From assembly GCA_019695455.1 (NCBI GenBank), contig JAEUAC010000037.1, positions 1 through 5,743 on the forward strand: DNA of 5,743 bases, given 5' to 3'. A model generated the notes under the pieces. The model ran no database searches. It was not told the DNA's origin and saw only the letters and a list, made by a program, of their open reading frames with translations. The stretch is from Methylorubrum extorquens. Lineage in GTDB: Bacteria > Pseudomonadota > Alphaproteobacteria > Rhizobiales > Beijerinckiaceae. Position 1 is the stretch's first letter, and every line of letters begins with the position of its first letter. The position numbers and the translations under genes are program-made. Below, piece by piece: positions 1 through 5,732 of the stretch.

Positions 1-20
1 CCATCGCGGCGGCCGACTGA
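1..20 (+). CDS. Possible 3' end of a plus-strand gene
   Basis: Reading from base 3, the codons give Ile-Ala-Ala-Ala-Asp followed by TGA at 18-20. The palindromic repeat cluster begins only about 10 nt later, which is where such repeats usually sit, just beyond the end of a gene. Only five codons are visible, so the product cannot be named and the reading frame is not proven. If real, this gene converges on the minus-strand gene that ends at 160. Confidence 0.25.
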
Positions 21-29
21 CGCGCTCGC

Positions 30-156
30 CCTGGCTGCCGGCCTGCGCCGGCACGAGCGGAGAGGGTGCGGGCTTCCCTGCCGCTCCTCCCGGCGAAGGC
101 CGGGAGCCATCCGCGGGCCTGGATGCCGGCCTGCGCCGGCATGAGCGGAGAGGGTG
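30..156. repeat. REP/BIME-like cluster of three GC-rich palindromes
   Basis: Three perfect palindromes follow one another. The first is TGCCGGC-CTGC-GCCGGCA at 36-53. The second is CTCCCGGC-GAAG-GCCGGGAG at 87-106. The third is ATGCCGGC-CTGC-GCCGGCAT at 123-142. The outer two lie inside a direct repeat (30-68 and 118-156) that matches at 37 of 39 positions with an 88-nt period. The middle unit has a GAAG loop, which reads CTTC on the other strand, so it looks like a related unit in inverted orientation. This resembles the dispersed intergenic palindromes of many alphaproteobacteria. Placed downstream of the gene ending at 160, and perhaps of one ending at 20, it could act as a bidirectional transcription end or mRNA-stabilising structure. 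That role is inferred. Confidence 0.75.
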
Positions 157-159
157 TGG

Positions 160-819
160 TCAGCGGCAGGCGAGCGGGTAGGGGCGGGCGGCGAGGCGGC
201 CCGCGCCGTCGGCCGTGACGACCGCGCCGGTGCGCTTGCCGCGGCGGCCGTCGCAGCTGTCGGTCGCGACGTTTGCCACCGTCTGGACGGGGAGGGCCGT
301 GCCGGCGGCCGGATCGAGCCGCAGCACGGCGAGGCCGGTCGCCAGCTCGCCCATGTTCATGACGCTCGCCTCCAGCAGCACCTCGGCGCGGCCGTCGCCG
401 TCGAGGTCGCGCGCGGCCGCGAGCCGCCGGTATTGCGCGTCGGTCGGAAGCCGGAAGAACCGGGCCGGTCCCGCGGGCCCGATCGCGACGAGCACGGGCG
501 CGGCGCCTTTCGGGAACGGGTCGATCGCGACCGGCGCCGTCTCCTGGACGAGGTGGACGCGCTCGCGCGCGCCGGCCGCCGTGAAGGCGCCCGGGGCCGA
601 GCCCAGCACGACGAAGGCGGCGCCGAGCTCCCGCCGCAGGGCCGGCGGTGCATCCTCGGCGAGCGCCCGGGCGACGCGGTCCCGGTCCGCCGCGGACGAG
701 GCCGCCGGCGCGTCCCGGGTGGCCGCCGCCCGGTAGTCGAGGATCGGGCCGGCCTCGCGGGCGGAGGCGGGAGCGGCGAGCGCGAGCGCCAGGATCGGGG
801 CGAGGATCGATCGGGTCAC
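160..819 (-). CDS. Exported protein of unknown function with a DxDGDG calcium-type loop
   Basis: This 219-residue protein belongs to no family I can name. Residues 1-20 form a Sec signal peptide: Arg3, a hydrophobic Ala/Leu/Ile core, then Ala-Ser-Ala with likely cleavage before Arg21. The mature protein should therefore be periplasmic or secreted. Residues 138-146 (DLDGDGRAE) match the Asp-rich calcium-binding loop of FG-GAP/VCBS or EF-hand-type segments. Only one copy is present, so a full beta-propeller is unlikely. The only two cysteines, Cys189 and Cys218, are both in the mature part and could form a disulfide. The start is GTG, chosen because AGGAG lies 5 nt upstream and the signal peptide begins there. 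The gene starts 14 nt after the stop of the other exported unknown, so the two are probably co-transcribed. Export is well supported, but function is unknown. Confidence 0.78.
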   Translation of the reverse strand: MTRSILAPILALALAAPASAREAGPILDYRAAATRDAPAASSAADRDRVARALAEDAPPALRRELGAAFVVLGSAPGAFTAAGARERVHLVQETAPVAIDPFPKGAAPVLVAIGPAGPARFFRLPTDAQYRRLAAARDLDGDGRAEVLLEASVMNMGELATGLAVLRLDPAAGTALPVQTVANVATDSCDGRRGKRTGAVVTADGAGRLAARPYPLACR

Positions 820-824
820 GGCGG

Positions 825-829
825 CTCCT
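825..829 (-). promoter_or_regulatory. Ribosome binding site (AGGAG) for the GTG-started exported protein
   Basis: On the minus strand AGGAG lies 5 nt before the GTG at 819-817 and inside the 14-nt gap after the upstream stop. It supports the GTG as the true start and suggests the ribosome re-initiates after the upstream gene. Confidence 0.6.
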
Positions 830-833
830 GTGG

Positions 834-1352
834 TCAGCGCACGGCGACCCGGCCGAGATAGTCGCGCGCCCAGCGCGCATCGGCCGGCTGGGGCACCTGC
901 GTCAGGGTGATCTGCACCATGGCCCGGTCGGGATCCAGCGCGAGGAGCCGCGCGAACACGGTCTCCATGCGGCCCGTCCTCGGGTGCAGCGGGCAGTCGA
1001 TCCGGACGCCCTCGAACCCGTTCTCGCGCCCGAACGCCTCGCTCGCGGCGCGCGGACAGCCCTCGCGGTAGCGGGCCGCGAAGCGGGCGAGCACGTCGGC
1101 CTCCGGGATGCGGGCGAGGCCGGGCAGGGTCTGCAGCGTCACCATGCGGGTGAAGCGCCGCACCGTCTCGCCCCGCGGCACGAGCTCGACCAGGACGGCG
1201 CGGCCCTGCCGGGCCTGGTGGCCGACCACGAGCCCGTCCTCGGCCGGCAGCGCGACCTGTCGGTCGGCGACCTTGTCCGGCGGGGATTGCGCGAAGGCGG
1301 AGGCGGCCGGCAGGCCGAGCGCCACGAAGGCGGCGATGGTCTCGCGTCGCAT
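834..1352 (-). CDS. Small exported protein of unknown function
   Basis: This 172-residue protein is not recognised. Residues 1-21 look like a Sec signal peptide: Met-Arg-Arg, a short hydrophobic core, then Ala-Phe-Ala with cleavage before Gln22. That gives a mature periplasmic protein of about 151 residues. It has exactly two cysteines, Cys99 and Cys120, which could form a disulfide. There is no other membrane segment and no enzyme motif that I can see. The middle part (Arg66-Leu76, then a Cys-Pro near 99-100) suggests one compact domain. The ATG at 1352 is preceded by GGGAGG (1363-1368) with a 10-nt spacer. It lies 81 nt downstream of accA, with a strong hairpin between, and 14 nt before the next exported protein. 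Pairing with that neighbour is the best clue to its role. Confidence is high that it is a gene and low on function. Confidence 0.78.
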   Translation of the reverse strand: MRRETIAAFVALGLPAASAFAQSPPDKVADRQVALPAEDGLVVGHQARQGRAVLVELVPRGETVRRFTRMVTLQTLPGLARIPEADVLARFAARYREGCPRAASEAFGRENGFEGVRIDCPLHPRTGRMETVFARLLALDPDRAMVQITLTQVPQPADARWARDYLGRVAVR

Positions 1353-1392
1353 GCAGGCCGGCCCTCCCGTGCCGTCCAGGTCGTCAGCCCGA

Positions 1393-1425
1393 CCCGCCCG
1401 CTCGGCCGAACGACGGCCGGGCGGG
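1393..1425 (-). terminator. GC-rich hairpin downstream of accA, possible terminator or attenuator
   Basis: CCCGCCC (1393-1399) pairs perfectly with GGGCGGG (1419-1425), and GGCCG (1404-1408) pairs with CGGCC (1414-1418) around the loop AACGA. The two helices are joined through a 4-nt bulge. The structure begins 8 nt after the accA stop codon on the minus strand. No run of T follows it on that strand, so it is not a textbook intrinsic terminator. It may instead protect the accA mRNA 3' end or reduce read-through into the exported pair. Confidence 0.45.
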
Positions 1426-1433
1426 GGGCGGCC

Positions 1434-2390
1434 TCAGCTCAGGCCGCGGCCGATCGCGGCGAACTTCTCGGCGCGCTGGTCGCGCAGCGCGTCGGGATCG
1501 AGCCCCGCGAGGCTCGCCAGGGCCTCGCCGATCGCGTCGCCCGCCGACTGGACGGCGGCCTCGCGGTCGCGATGGGCGCCGCCCGCCGGCTCGCGCACGA
1601 TCGTGTCGATGATGCCGAAGCGATGCAGGTCCTGCGCCGTGATCTTCATGGCGGTGGCCGCGTCCTGGGCGCGGGTCGGGTCGCGCCACAGGATGGAGGC
1701 CGCGCCCTCGGGCGAGATCACGCTATAGACCGCGTGTTCCAGCATCAGGACGCGGTTCGCGGCCGCGATCGCGATGGCGCCGCCGGATCCGCCCTCGCCG
1801 ATGACGAGCGCCACGTTGGGCGCGCCGAGCGCGAGGCAGGCCTCCGTCGAGCGCGCGATGGCCTCGGCCTGGCCGCGCTCCTCCGCGTCGATGCCCGGAT
1901 AGGCGCCGGCCGTGTCCACGAAGGACAGGACGGGCAGGCCGAACCGGTCGGCGAGCTCCATGAGGCGGGCGGCCTTCCGATAACCCTCCGGCCGGGCCAT
2001 GCCGAAATTGTGCCGGAGCCGCGTCTCCGTCGAATGGCCCTTCTCCTGGCCGATCACGCAGACCGGCTCGCCCCGGAACCGGGCGAAGCCGCCGATGATC
2101 GCCTCGTCCTCGGCGAACTTGCGGTCGCCGGCCAGCGGCGTGAACTCGGTCAGGAGGCCGCGGCAGTAATCGACGAAGCGGGGCCGCTCGGGGTGGCGGG
2201 CCACCATGGTCTTCTGCCAGGGCGAGAGCGCGCCGTAGAGGTCGGCGAGGGCGGCCTGCGCCTTGCCCTCGAGCTTGCCGACCTCGTCGCGGATCTCGAC
2301 GGAGCCGCCGCCCTCCATGATGGCGCGCAGCTCCTCGATCTTGGCCTCGAGTTCGGCGACCGGCTTCTCGAAATCCAGATAGGCGCGCAT
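1434..2390 (-). CDS. accA: Acetyl-CoA carboxylase carboxyltransferase subunit alpha
   Basis: AccA (318 residues, the usual length) joins AccD to form the cytoplasmic carboxyltransferase. This moves the carboxyl group from biotin on AccB to acetyl-CoA, giving malonyl-CoA for fatty acid synthesis. The N-terminal part (residues 1-55) is the helical region with the typical start [20 protein letters not shown]. The crotonase-fold core carries the family signatures: residues 113-126 ([14 protein letters not shown]), [20 protein letters not shown] at 159-178, [11 protein letters not shown] at 198-208, and [15 protein letters not shown] at 223-237. Nothing is truncated. The ATG at 2390 fits the conserved N-terminus although no strong Shine-Dalgarno is visible (GGGGT only). 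The gene stands 125 bp after uppP, where a weak promoter candidate lies, and is followed by a hairpin, so it may be its own transcription unit. accD is not in the window. Confidence 0.97.
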   Translation of the reverse strand: MRAYLDFEKPVAELEAKIEELRAIMEGGGSVEIRDEVGKLEGKAQAALADLYGALSPWQKTMVARHPERPRFVDYCRGLLTEFTPLAGDRKFAEDEAIIGGFARFRGEPVCVIGQEKGHSTETRLRHNFGMARPEGYRKAARLMELADRFGLPVLSFVDTAGAYPGIDAEERGQAEAIARSTEACLALGAPNVALVIGEGGSGGAIAIAAANRVLMLEHAVYSVISPEGAASILWRDPTRAQDAATAMKITAQDLHRFGIIDTIVREPAGGAHRDREAAVQSAGDAIGEALASLAGLDPDALRDQRAEKFAAIGRGLS

Positions 2391-2450
2391 TCGACAGAGA
2401 CGACCCCGATGGCGAGGCCCGCGCGATACGGTCGGACACCCTGCGCGCCC

Positions 2451-2479
2451 GACTTAAGAGGCGGGACGCCCCGGTTCAA
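2451..2479 (-). promoter_or_regulatory. Candidate promoter for accA
   Basis: On the minus strand TTGAAC (2479-2474) is followed after 17 nt by TAAGTC (2456-2451). The -35 element is close to the sigma-70 consensus, while the -10 is poor. It sits in the only relatively AT-containing part of the uppP-accA gap and would give a leader of about 50 nt. It is a pattern match only. Confidence 0.3.
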
Positions 2480-2515
2480 GCGAGCCGGCGCGCGGGCGGG
2501 GCGATCGGTCCGCGC

Positions 2516-3322
2516 TCAGCCGACGACGAGGAGCCCCGCGAGCCCGGCCGAGCCGACGATGATCCGCCACCAGGCGAAGGGCATGAAGCCGTGGCGGGAC
2601 ACGTAGTCGAGGAGCGACCGCACCACGAAGAGGCCGGACACGAAGGCCGCCACGAAGCCGAGCGAGATCGCCACGACGTCGTCGAAGGCGAGGATCTTGT
2701 AGCTCTTCAGGAGGTCGTAGGCGAAGGCGCCCGCCATGGTCGGCATGGCGAGGAAGAAGGAGAACTCCGCCGCCGCCCGCTTGTCCGAGCCGAGCAGCAT
2801 GGCGCCGACGATGGTCGAGCCCGACCGCGACACGCCCGGGATCATGGCCAGGCACTGGATGAAGCCGATGCCGAGATACATGGGCAGCGGGAACGCGGTC
2901 GCGTCCGTGTACTTCACGGGCAGGCGCACCTCGTCGACGATCATGAGGACGAACCCGCCGACGATCAGCGAGATGCAGACGATCATCGGGTTGAACAGGA
3001 CGCCCTTGATGAAGCCGTGCAGAACGGCCCCGATCACGGCCGCCGGCAGGAAGGCGATCAGGACGCCGATCACGAAGTGCCGGGCCGCGGGCTCCCGGCC
3101 GAGATGCGTCGCGACGTGCCAGAGGCGCCCGAAATAGACGCTCACGATCGCCAGGATCGCACCCAGCTGCACCAGCACGGCGAAGGTCTTGTTGGCCTCG
3201 CCGTCGAGGCCGAAGAAATGCTGCAGGAGCAGCAGGTGCCCCGTGGACGAGACGGGCAGGAACTCGGTCAGCCCTTCCACGAAGCCGAGGAACAGGGACT
3301 GGAGCACGGAGATCACGGTCAT
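2516..3322 (-). CDS. uppP: Undecaprenyl-diphosphatase (UppP/BacA)
   Basis: This integral inner-membrane enzyme removes one phosphate from undecaprenyl pyrophosphate, recycling the lipid carrier for peptidoglycan and other wall polymers. Overexpression of the family gives bacitracin resistance. It has 268 residues, typical length, and is mostly hydrophobic with about eight membrane segments. Both halves of the family's internal repeat show their signatures. The first has Glu16 and Glu20 ([11 protein letters not shown]) followed by PVSSTGH at 23-29 with Ser26 and His29. The second has PGVSRSGST at 162-170 with Arg166, then EFSFFLAMP at 186-194. The start at 3322 gives the conserved N-terminus [17 protein letters not shown] and has GGGAG (3329-3333) 6 nt upstream. 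An open frame continues upstream to 3913 but that part is not UppP-like. It is first in the minus-strand row and divergent from queG. Confidence 0.97.
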   Translation of the reverse strand: MTVISVLQSLFLGFVEGLTEFLPVSSTGHLLLLQHFFGLDGEANKTFAVLVQLGAILAIVSVYFGRLWHVATHLGREPAARHFVIGVLIAFLPAAVIGAVLHGFIKGVLFNPMIVCISLIVGGFVLMIVDEVRLPVKYTDATAFPLPMYLGIGFIQCLAMIPGVSRSGSTIVGAMLLGSDKRAAAEFSFFLAMPTMAGAFAYDLLKSYKILAFDDVVAISLGFVAAFVSGLFVVRSLLDYVSRHGFMPFAWWRIIVGSAGLAGLLVVG

Positions 3323-3337
3323 GGTCGGCTCCCGCCG

Positions 3338-3450
3338 GCCCGGTCGGGTCGGCCATGCCCGGCCGGACCGGGCGGGTCCCGGTCGTGCGGGCAGATCCCG
3401 GCGCGCCGGGCGAGGCCCGGTCCCGCCGGGCCGTGGGCCCCCTTGGGCCC
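3338..3450. repeat. Cluster of four GC-rich palindromes in the uppP-queG divergent gap
   Basis: Four hairpin-capable sequences follow one another. GCCCGGTC (3338-3345) pairs with GACCGGGC (3366-3373), enclosing an inner CGGCC/GGCCG stem (3350-3354, 3361-3365). CCCGGCGCGCCGGG (3397-3410) is a 14-bp perfect palindrome. GGCCCGG (3414-3420) pairs with CCGGGCC (3426-3432). GGGCCC occurs twice (3435-3440 and 3445-3450) around CCTT. The heptamer CCCGGTC occurs three times, starting at 3339, 3378 and 3416, so 39 and 38 nt apart. The first hairpin would end 4 nt upstream of the uppP Shine-Dalgarno in the mRNA, so it may lie in the uppP leader. High GC makes palindromes more likely by chance, and the function is unknown. 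Confidence 0.5.
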
Positions 3451-3540
3451 GACAGGGTGAACGGATCGTTAAGGCCGCCCCGATCCCGGCCGGGACGAGG
3501 CGTCCGGACGGAAACGGCTCGCAACCGGCCCGTCGCCGTC

Positions 3541-3546
3541 CTATCT
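3541..3546 (+). promoter_or_regulatory. Possible -10 element for leaderless queG transcription
   Basis: CTATCT lies 8 nt before the queG ATG. If it is a -10 box, transcription would start at or within a few bases of the ATG and give a leaderless mRNA. This fits the absence of any Shine-Dalgarno upstream of this ATG. No convincing -35 box is seen at the right distance, so the call is weak. Confidence 0.25.
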
Positions 3547-3554
3547 CGTCCGCC

Positions 3555-4754
3555 ATGCTCCGTGAACCCGCATCCGCCGCGCCGCGGCCGGGCCGGCCGC
3601 CCGGGGCGGTCCGGCCGGTCCCGCCCGAGCGCCTGAAGGCGGCCCTCGCCGCGCGGGCGGCGGCGCTCGGCTTCGACACGCTGCGGGTCGCGGCGCCGGA
3701 CGCGATCCCGGAGGCCGCGGCGCGGCTCGGCGCGTGGCTCGCCGCCGGCCACCACGCCACCATGGACTGGATGGCGGCGGAGCCGGAGCGGCGCGGCAGC
3801 CCGGCCGGGCTCTGGCCGGAGGTGCGCTCCTGCGTCATGCTCGGCCTGTCCTCGGCCCCGGACGAGGATCCCCTCGGCAAGCTCGCGGACCGGACGCGCG
3901 GCGCCGTCGCCACCTACGCGGCCCGGCGCGACTACCACGACGTCCTGAAGGGGCGGCTCAAGGAGCTCGCCGGCTGGTTCAAGGCGAAGTCCGGCCAGGA
4001 CGTGAAGGTGTTCGTGGACACGGCTCCGGTGCTCGAGAAGAGCCTCGCGGCGGCGGCGGGCCTCGGCTGGACGGGCAAGCATTCCGTGCTGGTCTCGCGC
4101 CGGCACGGCTCCTGGCTGATCCTCGGCGCCCTGTTCACGACGGCCGAGCTGCCGCGCGACGCGCCGGAGCCGGACCGGTGCGGCTCCTGCACCCGCTGCC
4201 TCGCCGTCTGCCCGACCGACGCCTTCCCGGCCCCCCGCGTGCTCGATTCGCGGCGCTGCCTCGCCTACCTGACCATCGAGCACGACGGCCCGATCCCGCA
4301 CGAGTTCCGGCGCCCCATGGGCAACCGCATCTTCGGCTGCGACGATTGCCTCGCGGTCTGCCCCTGGAACCGCTTCGCCGAGGCCTCGCGCGACGTCCGG
4401 ATGGCGCTGCGGCCGGACCTCGCGGCGCCGCCCCTCGCCGACCTCGCCCGGCTGGACGAGGCCGCCTTCCGGGCCCGGTTCGCCGGCACGCCCGTCCGGC
4501 GGACGGGCCGCGACCGCGTGGTCCGCAACGTGCTCTACGCGATCGGCAATTCGGGCGAGCCGGCGCTGGCGGCCGAGGCGCGCCGCCTGCTCGACGATCC
4601 CGCGCCGATCGTGCGCGGGGCGGCGGTCTGGGCCTGGTCGCGGCTGTCGGACCCGGAGGCCGTGCGCGACGAGGCCGCGCGCCGCCGGGACCGGGAGACG
4701 GACCCGGACGTCCGCCGCGAATGGGACCGGGCCGAGGGGGAGGTCGCCGCGTGA
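3555..4754 (+). CDS. queG: Epoxyqueuosine reductase
   Basis: QueG is a cobalamin-dependent iron-sulfur enzyme of the cytoplasm. It reduces epoxyqueuosine to queuosine at the wobble position of tRNAs with GUN anticodons, the last step of the pathway. The protein has 399 residues. The N-terminal half is the cobalamin-binding reductase domain with [20 protein letters not shown] at 153-172, where Asp155 is the likely catalytic acid. The ferredoxin-like part holds eight cysteines for two 4Fe-4S clusters: [12 protein letters not shown] (209, 212, 215, 219), Cys235 in CLAYLTIEH, and [10 protein letters not shown] (262, 265, 269). The C-terminus (about 321-370) has HEAT-like helices, the usual tRNA-binding add-on. 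The ATG at 3555 is the only sensible start in frame. It leaves a Pro/Arg/Ala-rich tail of about 24 residues and has no ribosome binding site. The stop overlaps the next gene's start by 4 nt. Confidence 0.96.
   Translation: MLREPASAAPRPGRPPGAVRPVPPERLKAALAARAAALGFDTLRVAAPDAIPEAAARLGAWLAAGHHATMDWMAAEPERRGSPAGLWPEVRSCVMLGLSSAPDEDPLGKLADRTRGAVATYAARRDYHDVLKGRLKELAGWFKAKSGQDVKVFVDTAPVLEKSLAAAAGLGWTGKHSVLVSRRHGSWLILGALFTTAELPRDAPEPDRCGSCTRCLAVCPTDAFPAPRVLDSRRCLAYLTIEHDGPIPHEFRRPMGNRIFGCDDCLAVCPWNRFAEASRDVRMALRPDLAAPPLADLARLDEAAFRARFAGTPVRRTGRDRVVRNVLYAIGNSGEPALAAEARRLLDDPAPIVRGAAVWAWSRLSDPEAVRDEAARRRDRETDPDVRREWDRAEGEVAA
4736..4743 (+). promoter_or_regulatory. Ribosome binding site (GGGGGAGG) inside the end of queG
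   Basis: GGGGGAGG lies 7 nt before the GTG at 4751, within the last codons of queG. It fixes the non-ATG start of the SDR gene and supports translational coupling to queG. Confidence 0.7.
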
Positions 4755-5614
4755 CGCTGGTCGTGTTCGGTCTCGGCTACACGGCGCAGGCCTTCTGCCG
4801 GCGCGTGCGCGACCGCCATCCCCGCATCGTCGGCACCGTCCGGTCGCCGGCCAGGGCCGCCTCCCTGTCCGGCCTCGCGGACGCGGTGCGGCTCTGTCCC
4901 GATCCCGAGGGCGAGCGCGCGCTCGAGGCGGATCTCGCGGATGCCGAGGCGGTCCTCGTCTCCGTGCCGCCCGGCCCGGCGGGCGATCCCGTGCTGGCCC
5001 GGTTCGCGGACGCGATCGCCGGGGCGCCCCGGCTGCGCTGGATCGGCTACCTCTCGACGATCGGCGTCTACGGCGACCGGGGCGGCGCCTGGATCGACGA
5101 GGCGACCCCGCCGGCGCCCGTCTCGGCCCGCTCGCGCGAGCGGGCCGCCGCCGAGGAGGCCTGGCTCGCGCTCGGCCGGAGGGCGGACAAGGCCGTCGCG
5201 GTGTTCCGGCTGGCCGGCATCTACGGGCCGGGCCGCGGGCCCTTCGCCAAGCTGCGGGCGGGCACGGCCCGGCGCGTGGTCAAGCCCGGGCAGGTCTTCA
5301 ACCGCATCCATGTCGAGGACATCGCGACCATCCTCGAGGCCTCGCTCGACCGGCCCCGGGCGGGCGCGATCTACAACGGCGCGGACGGCGAACCGGCCCC
5401 GCCCGAGGACGTGCTCGCCTTCGCGGCCGCGCTCGCCGGCCTGCCGGTGCCGCCGGCCGTGCCGTTCGCGGAGGCCGACATGACGCCCATGGCGCGCAGC
5501 TTCTACGGCGAGAACAAGCGGGTCGCCTGCCCGCTCCTCGCGACCGAGCTCGGCGTGACGCTGCGCTACCCGGGCTACCGCGAGAGCCAGCGGCCGGGCG
5601 GCGACGGCGGGTAG
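4751..5614 (+). CDS. Atypical NAD(P)-binding SDR family oxidoreductase (YeeZ-like)
   Basis: This 287-residue cytoplasmic protein has the extended short-chain dehydrogenase/reductase fold. The Rossmann motif is at the very N-terminus: VVFGLGYTAQAF, residues 4-15, with GxGxxA at 7-12. Further signatures are YLSTIGVYGDRGGAWIDE (100-117), FRLAGIYGPGR (152-162) and a block around FNRIHVEDIA (183-192). This is the pattern of E. coli YeeZ-type proteins. The usual YxxxK catalytic pair is missing: the expected place (about 125-140) has Arg/Glu/Ala, so it is an atypical SDR with unknown substrate. The GTG start overlaps the queG stop as GTGA, with a strong ribosome binding site. The annotated C-terminus ends in a Gly-rich tail (RPGGDGG) after YPGYRES and runs 40 nt into the opposing small gene. 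I recall similar genes next to queG in other Hyphomicrobiales, but the link is unproven. Confidence 0.9.
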   Translation: MTLVVFGLGYTAQAFCRRVRDRHPRIVGTVRSPARAASLSGLADAVRLCPDPEGERALEADLADAEAVLVSVPPGPAGDPVLARFADAIAGAPRLRWIGYLSTIGVYGDRGGAWIDEATPPAPVSARSRERAAAEEAWLALGRRADKAVAVFRLAGIYGPGRGPFAKLRAGTARRVVKPGQVFNRIHVEDIATILEASLDRPRAGAIYNGADGEPAPPEDVLAFAAALAGLPVPPAVPFAEADMTPMARSFYGENKRVACPLLATELGVTLRYPGYRESQRPGGDGG

Positions 5615-5697
5615 CTCGAGGCGTAGAGCGGCGCGGCCGAGGCCGAGACGGCCGCGAGGCTTCCGGCGGCCGCGAGGGCGAGAACGATGGCTTTCAT
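5575..5697 (-). CDS. Very small exported peptide (40 residues)
   Basis: This short frame has a perfect AGGAGGT 7 nt before its ATG, the best ribosome binding site in the window. It encodes Met-Lys followed by a hydrophobic Ala/Leu/Val core and Ala-Ser-Ala at 19-21, a textbook Sec signal peptide with cleavage before Ala22. The mature part is only about 19 residues, APLYASSYPPSPPGRWLSR, rich in Pro, Ser and Tyr, with no cysteine. TAG at 5577-5575 ends it inside the 3' end of the SDR gene on the other strand (40-nt overlap). I know no family for it. It may be a genuine small secreted peptide, or a larger secreted protein that lost its 3' part. The start is well supported, but whether the short product is functional is not known. 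Confidence 0.6.
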   Translation of the reverse strand: MKAIVLALAAAGSLAAVSASAAPLYASSYPPSPPGRWLSR

Positions 5698-5704
5698 GGT
5701 CGGG

Positions 5705-5711
5705 ACCTCCT
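5705..5711 (-). promoter_or_regulatory. Consensus ribosome binding site AGGAGGT of the small exported peptide
   Basis: Seven bases match the anti-Shine-Dalgarno perfectly on the minus strand, 7 nt before the ATG at 5697. This is the main reason to accept the 40-codon gene. Confidence 0.7.
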
Positions 5712-5712
5712 G

Positions 5713-5732
5713 TTCCGCGCCTCAACGCGGAA
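5713..5732. repeat. Perfect 7-bp inverted repeat next to the ribosome binding site
   Basis: TTCCGCG-CCTCAA-CGCGGAA is a perfect inverted repeat with a 6-nt centre. It ends 1 nt from the AGGAGGT of the small exported peptide. In RNA it would form a hairpin just 5' of the ribosome binding site; in DNA it has the form of a dimeric regulator site. Either role is inferred. Confidence 0.5.

Noticed and set aside
30..156. Repeats at the left edge considered as a CRISPR array
   Set aside because: There are only two copies of the long repeat, the units are palindromic to their tips, the intervening DNA itself contains a related palindrome, and no cas gene is present.
648..2606. A 652-codon open frame on the plus strand, opposite accA and the exported proteins
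   Set aside because: It lies antisense to clearly recognisable genes, is Arg/Gly/Ala/His-rich with no family motif, and long stop-free antisense frames are expected in such GC-rich DNA.
3189..3554. In-frame upstream extension of queG to 521 residues
   Set aside because: It would overlap the start of uppP on the other strand and adds low-complexity sequence not seen in QueG proteins.
3323..3913. In-frame upstream extension of uppP to 465 residues
   Set aside because: The added 197 residues are Arg/Ser/Gly-rich, lie antisense to queG, and do not resemble UppP. The ATG at 3322 gives the family's normal start and length and has a ribosome binding site.
2454..4301. A 615-codon minus-strand open frame across uppP and part of queG
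   Set aside because: It is in another frame over the UppP and QueG genes, whose motifs are unmistakable. The translation is low-complexity Arg/Pro/Ala sequence.
3734..4750. The SDR frame remains open far upstream through queG
   Set aside because: The upstream part is a shadow of queG. The Rossmann motif begins right after the GTG at 4751, which has a strong ribosome binding site.
4535..5725. A 396-codon minus-strand open frame opposite the SDR gene
   Set aside because: It is Arg/Gly-rich shadow sequence without motifs, and it is in a different frame from the small exported peptide, which has its own consensus ribosome binding site.
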